Assembly (NCBI RefSeq): GCF_022581195.2
Contig: NC_061455.1
Coordinates: forward strand, 7,374,120 to 7,438,119
Direction: 5' to 3'
Source of the DNA: Helicoverpa zea
Lineage: Eukaryota; Arthropoda; Insecta; Lepidoptera; Noctuidae
Length of the DNA: 64,000 bases
Position 1 is the stretch's first letter; each line of letters starts with the position of its first letter. Positions 51,437-62,521 of this stretch are shown in pieces. The notes beneath the pieces were generated by a model. It had not been told where the DNA came from and made no database searches. It saw only the letters and a list, made by a program, of their open reading frames with translations. The translations under genes and the position numbers were made by a program.

Positions 51437-51776
51437 TGGACTGCAAAAACGACTGATAAATCAATACTCAACCAACTGAAGATGAAACCATATTTTTCAC
51501 TATCTTTTACCAACGAATACTAGGTCACTTTGGTCATATTGCCCGCAGAGAGCCCGACAACTTAGATAAGTTGGTTGTTGTGTGTAAGATTGATGGCAGA
51601 AGAAAACAGGGTCATTTACCTATCCGTTGGTCATACCGAATAAAAGACGTGACCGGACTCACTATACCCACTGCCCTGAGACAACCCGGAGACCTTGTCA
51701 CCGACTCGGAAAGGCATTTCAAGAAATGCGACCCTAGTTATGTAGGCCTCTTTAATATGGGGCTGAATATCAATTA
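51437..51776 (+). pseudogene. LINE ORF C-terminal fragment with frameshift
   Basis: From 51437 one frame reads WTAKTTDKSILNQLK. A second frame then continues YQRILGHFGHIARREPDNL, a kinase-like run KLVVVCKIDGRRKQG and HLPIRWSYRIKDVTGLTI to a stop near 51777. GH(F/I)ARR...GRR(R/K)...RW..QIK is the usual C-terminal region of lepidopteran non-LTR retrotransposon polymerase ORFs. The shift of frame between the two parts, near 51480, shows decay. It has no start codon. Confidence 0.6.
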
Positions 51777-51777
51777 A

Positions 51778-53169
51778 GGTCCCAACTACGAATACCATCA
51801 CCAAATGAATCTACTCGTTACCCTCAATTACTAAAAAATTATCTTGAGTACCTACATAAGACGGAGTGACTGATTCTAGGACTTCTTTGTCTCATGTCTA
51901 AGATAGACACGCATGAGACAAAGAAATTGTTTAGTTCAACTGATGACCAAAGATCAGAGAAAAGGCACAAGCACCTACTCTAGAATCATTAGGCTTACGC
52001 TGGGAGGGCTTGTGAAATCAAAGATTTTTTTAGATTTTCATTTGATAAAGATGAGGTTAAAGAACTTTCTCAGAAGTTAAAGTCTGTATGAAACCTACAA
52101 TCCAGAACAGTTTCTTATCTTTGTAACCATGGAACAAACCACAACTAAACGATTTATACCCTTGTCTGAAACCACTATGATATTGCTGTATTGGCAAAAT
52201 CTTATAGCTTGGCATAAAGCTAAGGTAAAATTATTACCCATTTAGCAGGCAATAACCCACTCGATGTTAATATCGATAAAATGGTTTAAAGAAAATAATT
52301 CTGGGAAATGAGGTCATTGTGTTAGCGCTCGCCGTAAAAAAGTTCTTTACAAAACGCGTTTCAGAAATGCTCGCCCTACAGCGGTAAATTCACCGAACAA
52401 CAACATAATAGCAATAATACCTTCAATAAACACAAAGAAAAAATAGCAAAAGAAAAGGAATTGACACTTGCACACTCCGTGACTTAAACAAAAGCGTCGT
52501 TAACAATTCGTGGTTATTAAAAGAGCCGAGCATAATCACCCCTTGCAGAATAAAATTACCGTTCTGACAATCCTCATTAGCATACTTAATAACATTTCAA
52601 ACGGTTTTCACACTGCCAAGAATACAAAAAAAGTCGAAATAAATAATTCAATATGTTTTAAATGTTTGTTTTAAAATTATGCTGTGACTGGAATTTTGAA
52701 TTTTTTTGGGATCGCAATGTGAGGCGTCGGCGATAAAGAGAATTTGCATTGGTATTTGTGGAGCTCGGTGTGTATTCGCATGCAGTGCTTTCGTACGTAT
52801 ATGATTTATGAATTCTGCATCATAATCTAAGTAAAGTATTCACATAAGTTCACTTTATGTATGTGCGGAATACATTCTGTTCTTTATACATCGTTGTAGC
52901 TCTGCTTATCAGTGGCGCTTCTGACCTGGTTCTGTCTAACCATCATCATCGTTAGGTAGCATAACCTGACTTACTTAACGAGAATAATCATAGAAGCAAA
53001 TTCTATTACATAGCTCAAATAAGCTCCTCTCACATTCTGTATTACGTAGAGACTCAATTAGAATCGCAATAGATTAGGATATTGAGCTATTTGAGTTTAA
53101 CCTCAATTGATTGTAAAGCAGTTTAGTTCTAATATGGTTACTTTAGGAACGATTCAATATCTATGCATT
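51778..53169. other. non-coding stretch
   Basis: Nothing is recognised. An inverted GTCTCATG/CATGAGAC pair lies near 51890-51920. Confidence 0.45.
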
Positions 53170-53184
53170 ATAGTTACATAGCGA

Positions 53185-53328
53185 TAGGGGTATCGGGTTG
53201 CCCGGGTAACTGGGTTGAGGAGGTCAGATAGGCAGTCGCTTCTTGTAAAGCACTGGTACTCAGCTGAATCCGGTTAGACTGGAAGCCGACCCCAACAGGA
53301 TTGGGAAAAGGCTCGGAGGATGATGATG
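53185..53328 (+). mobile_element. 5'-truncated retro-insertion with 15-bp target duplication
   Basis: It has the same 3' block as 36584-36696 and 41221-41472, ending GGCTCGGAGGATGATGATG. ATAGTTACATAGCGA is present at 53170-53184 and again at 53329-53343. The perfect duplication suggests a fairly recent insertion. Confidence 0.8.
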
Positions 53329-53343
53329 ATAGTTACATAGCGA

Positions 53344-56300
53344 ATCACTTGAATATCAGCGCTCATAAGCAGTATATTAACCAATAACATTCATTTAACA
53401 TTCGAAACGTAGATGCACGGATCCAAAAGTCAAGCAATATTTCTAGTGCAGGTAAGTATTTCCACTCGCAAATATTGCTTTAGGATTATTTTTAAACAAA
53501 AGCTCTCAAAAGCTGCGCCTAAAAACAGAGGAACGAAGTAATCGAGTGTCAATCATAGTGTCGGACAGTTCTCCATGTATCGCGATACACCTGTAGTTTA
53601 TAGCCAAACGTGGAAATGTCTACGTTGTTTACAAAGGCCGATGTCGGACATACTTCAAAGTCTGTTCTCACGTATGGAATACGTCAATTTGGAAATGCCG
53701 TCTATTGGTAACTTTGAATTTCGGTGAATGGATCGTACCTAAATGTGTGCCTAAACCTTAAAGTGGATATTTTGCAATTCAATGGTTGAAAGTGTGAATG
53801 TAATTTTACATGTTTAAAATATCCAAAGGAAGACATATTTCAACATTCAGTGCTATAAAAATTTGAGTCACAAAATAGACATTTCTATTTAATTTTACAA
53901 TAAAAAAATTAAACAAAGTATTCAAAGGCTTATAACTGGAGTCTCAGTAGGCAAGCATAAATACGACTAAAAAGTACACGGCGCCCGCAACTAACAAACT
54001 ACAAAGAGATTTGCTGAAACCCCAAAAGGTTGCTTGTTACTTAATCCAATTTCCACGCAATCTTTTGCTGAAATTCTTTTTAAATTGGTGTCACGCGCTC
54101 GGTATTATACAGTTTGTACAATTTAGTAACAACTTCATACTACCCAACCGTTTTCACACTGTGGTTTTGTACACTACGTTTTTTTAGAGCTAGTGTTTCT
54201 TTCATATACTGTTACTGAACGGGTATTCTAAATACAGAGAATTTTCAGTTTATTTTGAAAATGAAGATGTACAAACATAAACTGGGTTTTGGTTAAGTGG
54301 GCCCGTGGCCTATTTTCTAATATACTATTTTAGTTTAGTTCTTCTAACCTTGTCTGAATATTAACGTATAAATTAATATTAAAACATTAGAGTAAATTAC
54401 AACACAGTTCAATTTAAATAAATTAGACAATATTTGAGCTAAACAGTACTATTTTGTAGGTGCTAGAAATGAGATCCGCTCGAGTACATGATTAATTTAT
54501 TTTCAGCCTCCTTAATAATTTCATCACGAACAGTGCCCAGTTTAATTTAAAATAAATAGGCCTTTTAAAACGAAGACCTTCACACTCTCGAATTTTATTC
54601 AGTGAGTATTCCGAGTGGAACGAACCCTTGAAAGTAACTTTTAAACAATTTAGTAGAATCATAGAATCGAGTCAAGGCATCAGAGGACATCAAAAATATT
54701 CAAATCTCCAAAGGATCTCACAACAGAGCCGAGTAAGTATTTACAAAACAATCTTTAAAAAAACATGAACCAATTTTAACGAGAAAATTGTTTAGGATTC
54801 TTCACTCGGATTCTTTGGAAATATTTGATCTAAACTACGTATAAAAATAACAAAATAAACATCGTTTAATTTTGCTTAAAAACTTGGATAACGCAAAAAG
54901 TTTTCTATTAGGCAATAAAATGTTTTATTAAAAGGGTTTTACAAAAAAGCTAGTAATATGTCCCAGACATTTTGATAGAATAGTGTTTGAGATAAAAGGG
55001 TACTCATTTACAATTTTGTATTCAAATGAACAAACATCAGAATAAATAAAAAAGGGTGCTAGCCTTCGGTACCTAAACGTTATTATGCAAATAAAATATA
55101 AAATATATTTCTCTGTACAACAAAGCAGGTGAGTATTGTAATACAAATGCTATACTAAGTACCTATGTATTTTAAAAAAGAAAGTGTTCTATATAGGTAG
55201 GTAAAAGAATATACAACAATTTCACAAGACAGAACATCAAAGTATCAGGGGCAACAACCGACAACTGCGATCATATCAATACGTTAGTCGAATCAATACT
55301 ACAGTAAGTACGTAACATATACGTATCCGTTTTATAACAAAAATATTGAAAACGCTGGATTACTATTCGACACACGCCGAAGTAACTACGTGATTCGTTT
55401 TCCAATATTTGAAACAAAGCGAGCCCTTGACAAGAAAACACAAATCAAACTACGGCATATCCGTTCAACTATTTTAACTGTCGTAAATATAAATTTATCG
55501 CGGCACTGTTGTTTGCTATTTTATTGTTGCTTTCAAGTTGTTGTACAAGTTTAATTGTTGGTGACCACGAACTATGTACGTACTTTTATTACTGTTCCGG
55601 GAACTGTTCTTTTTGTCACTTTGTGTTTTGTGTTGTACACAAACTGACAGAAAGAACACTGAAGACTTATAATTCTGACGTTTTCCGCAGACGGTAGTAC
55701 GGAACTCTCACTTGTCTTATACTGCTATCAAACTTGGAGATTGACACGCCTGAAGAAAAAAAGTGTAATATAGGTATAGTTTATCGAACAAATGTCAGTT
55801 TCCATACATTTTTCATTATATTCTACCGATAAGATAAAAGATAGTCTAGACAGCAGCTCCGTCGTGGATGACTTGAAGGTCTTCCCTCCAGCGTAGCGAG
55901 TGACAAAGTTTTATATATTTTTCCGGAACATTCCTAACCTGTTTTGTAATGTGACATGTGCAATTTATTGCTCCAGTAGTATGATTTGAGTTATTTTTAA
56001 GATTAATTTTTAATTCCCAAATTAGGCTCTTTCATACTCGCATTAGTTTCTGAGTTCATATTCATGGCTCCTTCATTACCACTATAATACAGGTTAGAAC
56101 CTAAACAATATATTTTTTATTACACATACATACAATATATTGGCATTAAGTGTTCAAAAACATATTATACTTTTGTTATTTTAATTTTAAAGAATAATTT
56201 ACGATGGTAATTTGGTTATTAAAATGAGAAATATGTTCTTGATTTCTAAGAATATTTCCTTGCAAGCCTTATTTATATACTTTCATCCTTTGTATAAATA

Positions 56301-59300
56301 ACATTACATTAACATTACAATAAATTGATTTTAAAATGGCTTTTCAGTGTTATGATAAACATGCTGTTCGTTCTTAATACTTAAAACCTACTTTGTTTTT
56401 CTGCTGCGTTAATTTTTATCGTTAATAATAAATAACATCTAAGCTCATTTGTGTTGTTTTTTAAAAAAAATAAATAACACACCCTTAATTACATTTGTAT
56501 TAAACGTAATAAAAATTGTATATTTAGTTTTTTAATTAAATTAACGCAGAATAAATTATAATAGCTGCATAGGTAGGTGTGTGTTTTTATAAATAATGTT
56601 CCGAACAAAGAACTTATGGCTGATCCTATTAATTGCTTCCAGAAAGTCTTGCTTTGCGGATACTTTAAGTTAAGAAAAAATTGATAAAACTTGTCGTAAA
56701 CAATTATCCCGTTAAACGGCGCCCTTGTCCTATTTTTCTACTACAGAAACACGTGAATAAAGTTTTCAGTGAATAGTGTAAATTTAATGTGGTACAAAAT
56801 TTTAATTAGCCACATTTTTCGCAATAAACAGCTCCTCATGTGCATTTGAAATTAGAATCACCTACGTTTGCGTGACCAATGGATACTTAGATTCCTGTCG
56901 GGTCACGCACGCGTTACAACCTAATTCCGACTGAAATAACTACAATGGCCGCCGTTTTTACAGCGAATTTACTCGTGTTTCTGTTAATATCTTTATTACA
57001 CGAATTCATGAAGTTAAAGTGAAATTGAGAACGGCCTTAATAATTAAATTGGTTTACCTTTTTAATTTGGCTCTTTTCCTGATTTTACAATAGCTTTTGA
57101 AAGAATTGAAATTCTTTGAAAGGAAACTTTTTCTGAGGAAGTAGGCACAGTCACTTAAAGCTCCTCCGTGCGTATACTATACCAACAATACTGAACTAAT
57201 TTAAATATTTGGTACACAGATTACCTAGACGGAAAATTGGGCCTGTGAATGTGATTCTCCCAAAACACAGGTGAAACCGCGGAAAACAGCTAATATGTAA
57301 GCATACACACAAATGTTAATTCCACGTCTTCGCACACTGCGCACCTCGTACATGTGATTTCAGCTTCAAAATCTGGATGATAAAGTTTTGAACTAAGTAA
57401 ACAGTTAAACACTTAACTACTTTACGTTCAATCTCATTGGTGTTTGCGGTACTGTGATTACATTGCATGTTGCACAAGACTGTTAGACTGGTACCCTTCA
57501 GGAATCAGGCATCGTTTACAAAGTAGCAGGTGATCGGCTCCCGGATTTACGAACACCCAACATTCAACCGTCTGGAAAGCTAAAAGTTAGACTATCCAAC
57601 TTACACATTCTTTGGATACATAGCTGTTGGTTGGTGGTGGTTTGCATAGCTTTCGTGCAGAAAGATGGGTATGGAAAATAAATATCTGAACAAAAATGTT
57701 GGAACAAGATCCTTTACAACAATTGTAAGAGAATGAAAGTGGTTTGAACATGAAACTATGCCAAATAAATTACACTCGCCTGAAAAAATCATGCCTAGAA
57801 CAAAAACACTAAATAAGATTTATTGCCATGATAAATTCTTATTGACTTTGGTGTTACCGAAGCAATAGTAACAAGTAGTAACGCAAAAGTACCTACTCCT
57901 ACTGCAAAGCGTAAATAACCGCAATTTATACCTCATTACCTCCAACTATATCTGAATATTTCAGACATGCACCGCAGATAGGTACCTACTTATTGATCTT
58001 ATAAGAAAAAATATAAAACGCAACGCAACGGTGACGTAATATTATGTTCTGCATCTTCAGTAACTGTTCCACAATATCGGAACAGTATCGGAACAGCTGC
58101 GATTTCAGTAAATAACATTTAGTTTTATGGTTCTGCCACATGCTTCTAGGTGAAGTTTCCAATCTTCCGGTCACGCCAACGTCAACTTTGGTAAAACTAA
58201 GAATATTTTTCGGTTAATATATGTGAGCAGTATGAATTTTTGTGTGTGACCGTATTTTGTATATGCGATGGATACTGATGTTACAACAATAAAAATGTTG
58301 ACACGATATTTCGAAGTACAGCAGAATTATATTTTTTACTTATTAATGATTGTTAATGAAATACAGACACATCATAATATAATCTAACTTCAACTAGATA
58401 ACAATTCAAGTCAGTAATTAAGAAACTTCAATTGAAATCTCATGTTCATCTCATGTTGAAGATCACAATTGACATACCAATTATATTTATACCACCAAAA
58501 GATGTCAAACACTTCTGCGCTAATACTAGATTATATAGAACTCCAATCGACCACCATTTGCCAAAACTTTTCATTAGGTACCCTATTCTAGAAACACTCC
58601 CACTCACTGTCATATAAAGACGAGTATAAAACAGAATTCAAACATAGAATTTGAAATGAACCCAGAGATTGATTGAAACTAATTTAAAATTGAAATCTTG
58701 TCTAGAACATAGTTTTGGAGCCAGATTGTTCAATTTAGATTTAGATAAGATCTAGTGCTTTAATTTTGAGTTAAATTGTGAAGACATACTAACTCAATTA
58801 ATGGCCTACGAGATAGAAATCCATGTCCTTATTTTACAATAACACACTAGCCAATAAATAACAAAACACTATCTACATTGTCCGAAAAGCTTCCACTAAT
58901 GCTTCTTTGATTTTTCAGGCGAGCGCGGCTGAAGTAGCTCTCTAGGTGAACAGGGCGAATCTGACAAGTCTGAGATACGAACCGTAAGTAGAACAACGCG
59001 GACGTAAGTGGCCCAGTTAGAGCTTTTGTCCTATCTAAACAGTTGTTTCTGTCATAGGCAAGCCCGAGAACGGCTGTTTCATATAATACGCCACGTACTA
59101 GAACGATGCCAGCGATTCTTTTAAACTGTTGCCGGGAACTTTGCTGTTGACAGATATTACAATGTGGATACGAATGTGGTCTTTTAGATTATTTATTTTC
59201 GTACCATTTGTTTTTGATCGTTGTTTTGTTTCGTGCTTACGTTTTGTCGTGTTGGAAATTTTGTTTTATCTAGTTTACAACTCTTATATAAGCTTCTTCG

Positions 59301-60780
59301 TTTATAAAGTGGTTAAGGTTTCATTGCATGTGAAAACTTATATTTATATGTATTTCGATTTAAAACCACACTTAGGCTAAAAACTAATTATTTTAACGCC
59401 AATGCGTCTTTCGACAACAAAAAACCTACAACATACACGGAAAACTTACCTTTGCTATAAAATCATCAATTTAACCGAATGAAAACTGTGTGAAACGCGT
59501 CGAGCTTTTAATAAGGCCTAAACAATAGGTTTTGCTTGTCACGTCGGGCCTGAATTACGGCGCGTCATTGATACATCAGTGACAAGCATTCATGCCGATG
59601 ATAGACACTCGATTAAGTACTGCCAGCTCGACAAAACCTACAAAGCGATCATTCATTTTTTTATGTGCAAGTAAATACGGAATTAAGCCTGAAATTTCGA
59701 TTTTATGTCGTTTGTATTTCACGTTAAATTATTGCTATAAGTAAGTACTGATAAGTATTTTGGAGAGATATTTTTGGATTTATTTACTTTGAGTAAATGT
59801 ATTGTATGATTCTAAAATCTTGATCATAAAGTTTGCAATACCATGTGAATGAATGTATATTTATTTCAATTCAAAATGGATGACGCTTTGAAATTAAACC
59901 AAGGGTCACTTCTCAAAATATACTCAGTTATCCATATCCAAAACAAGATCGGTCTATAGAGGTCCACAGATGGACAAAGGCCTACTCTAGTGTATGACAT
60001 GCCGGTCCCAACTTGACTCACAGATTGCTAATTGGCAATTATTTGTACGTCCCGATCGGTACCACTCTAGCGTGGTACTTCTTATGTTCAATCAGAGAAA
60101 TCCCTGCTTATCTTTAGCAATATTATTTTTATTAATTTGACACTCGTATTGATGACTTAGAAAGAAATTGTAAAGACTTTATCGATTCGTACATTAGAGA
60201 TCAAAATCTATGTTGAATCTTGTGGTCTTAAAGCGGTCTGAAAAATATTTTAAGTCATTGTCGATACCTACTTATTTCACAACTGACGTGGTTGTTGAGA
60301 AACCATTGTGTAATTGAAATAGGCCAGACTAATGACTTGATATCATAAGTTTAAATTATATTATGTGCTGTGTACATATTTCACTATGTATATCATCCTC
60401 CTGGTAGCATTTTGATACGCATCTTCCGATCGAAAATATCAAATTGAGCCTTGACAGGTCACGGATCCCGAACATCGAATTTTATCCACAAGATGTTGTT
60501 TTGCTAATAAAAATGTAAGTATTCATAAAACTCCGGATATTTTTTAAAGAAATACGATCGAATGAGATAAAACATATTCGATTACTTATTCATAGATCGC
60601 GATAGGCCAGCTAGTTTATATCTCATCATAAAATCGAATAGCATATCAATGTATCGAATAACCGCATACATTTTGAAAGGTTTCGGATGTAATAGAAACC
60701 CTTACATTTCATTCAGTATTTTTTATTTGAAAAATTCTTTTCGATCTGGGCCTGCAGTCTCGACAAAGATAGCGATCGCT
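53344..60780. other. long non-coding stretch
   Basis: No gene is recognised. Near 57264-57296 GTGAAACCGCGGAAAACAGCTAA resembles a Helitron 3' end. Near 59955-60000 a GGTCCACAGATGGACAAAGG segment resembles a decayed minus-strand LINE 3' end. At 58920-58983 a segment is flanked by a good acceptor (gatttttcag) and donors GTAAGT, but it has stops in all three frames. Confidence 0.4.
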
Positions 60781-60911
60781 TAACGACAAAATTCGGTCGA
60801 TAAGTCCTAACGATCCGATCGTAACGATTTTTGGTAGTCTCTACTGCCAAAACTATCGAGTGTCATCGCAAAGTTACCGAATATTTTCGGTAAGATAACG
60901 ATTTATCGTTA
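60781..60911. promoter_or_regulatory. cluster of TAACGAY motifs upstream of the transposase
   Basis: TAACGAC at 60781, TAACGAT at 60808, 60822 and 60896, and its complement ATCGTTA at 60905 all fall within 131 bases. They lie about 125-255 bases before the transposase start. Repeated subterminal motifs are known binding sites for Harbinger proteins. The role here is inference. Confidence 0.35.
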
Positions 60912-61034
60912 TGTCATAGAATTTCCTTGCGACAGTTTTTGACAGCCCGCTAAGTGATAGCTACTATCGATATCGTTCCTATATTTGTTTATTTTACGTC
61001 AGAAAATATTAAATAAATAGTTATTTAATAAATA

Positions 61035-62469
61035 ATGGCTTCTGAATATTTAGCATGGGACTTAGTTGTGCTCGAGCACAGACGCGATGTGCTTATGGGT
61101 CGACAAATAGCACGAAACAAGCGAAACGATGAAAATCCCTTGGATTTGGAGGATGGCCAATTTCTTCAAATGTATAGAATTTCAAAGGAAATGTTTCACA
61201 GGCTACTAAGTGAACTGCGTCCATCTCTCCAAAGACGACGGCCTTACGGACTTTCTGTGGAGTCCCAAGTAAGTGTCTTTGCGACCTACCGTGCATAAAT
61301 AATATTTCTATAATATATTTTTTCTTATAACTAAGGTTGAACTTTTTTTAAATTTTCTTCTTATTAGATACTGACGGCACTCCGATTTTACGCATGTGGG
61401 TGCTACCAACAACCTGTTGGCTTGCAGTGGGGTTGTAGCATGAGCCAAAAATCTGTTAGCCGAGTCATCCGGGCTGTAACTTCGGCAATAAATGAAAAAC
61501 TTTTAAGAAAATATATTAAATTTCCAATGACTCAAGGAGAACGCCATGCGGCAAAACAGAAATTTAGAAATGCCCCACAGCCATTCCCAGGGGTAATTGG
61601 AGCCATTGATTGCACCCATATAAAAATTTTAGCTCCTAAGACCAATGAGGAGTCTTATGTGAGTGGTCACCATGAGGGCCATTCATTAAATGTGCAAGCT
61701 GTAAGTTGACCTTCAGTTCTATAATATCTAAAAATATTGTTTGAAAAATATGTACTTACATATTTAATATATTACAGGTGTGTGACCCTGATCTTATTAT
61801 TTTAAATATTAATGCTCGATGGCCAGGAGCGAGACATGATGCTCACATATGGGCAAATTCACCGGTGCGCTCAACAATGAAGCGACATTTTGAAAATGGG
61901 GACCGCCGTGCTTGGCTGCTTGGTAAATAAATGAACATTATAAATCTGCCTCGAAGAGGTTGCCCATTCGACTTCTGAAATTACTTTGTATTTTTAATCT
62001 TTTAGGTGATGATGGATATCCTCTGGAACCGTGGTTAATGACTCCCATAAAACATCAACAGCCTGGCACACCGGAATATAAATATACCGAAGCACACTGC
62101 TCAGCTAGGAACATCATAGAAAGATGCTTCGGTGTGCTAAAATCTGTGTTTAGATGTCTATCACACCAACGCCAGTTAATGTACGAACCCTATATGGCTG
62201 GCCTAATAATTAACGCATGTGCAGTGCTCCACAATATGCGGATAACATATAAATTACCGGAACCAGAGTCCACCACATCCATGCAGCTGGTGGATAATAG
62301 TAGATTCCATGATGATATGTTAGAAGTTACAGGTAACTTATGAACTGATTTTTTATTTTACTATGTATGTATACCTAACACCAATACATTTTATTTTTGT
62401 TATGCAGGTTCTGGGCGAGCTGTTGCAGAGCGCATAAGAAGAAGGCTAATTAACACTAGTTTCACATAA
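61035..62469 (+). CDS. PIF/Harbinger (HARBI1-like) transposase, intact, five exons
   Basis: Exons are 61035-61268, 61368-61700, 61778-61922, 62006-62332 and 62408-62469. Introns are 75-99 bases, all GT-AG, with matching phases, giving 366 residues. The ATG at 61035 has A at -3 and G at +4. The N-terminal segment QMYRISKEMFHRLLSEL is the usual Harbinger signature. The DDE residues are D159 in GAIDCTH, D210 in GARHDAHIW and E276 in ARNIIERCFGVLK. The C-terminus is basic (AERIRRRL). The sequence is quite different from the transposase at 14051-15683, so it is a separate family, yet introns fall at the same places. It would catalyse excision and insertion of its own element, with the convergent partner gene supplying DNA binding and nuclear import. 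AATAAA follows at about 62504. Confidence 0.88.
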
Positions 62470-62521
62470 TTATTATACTTTTTTTCATTTATGTACTGTT
62501 TCAAATAAAAAACATTTTATA

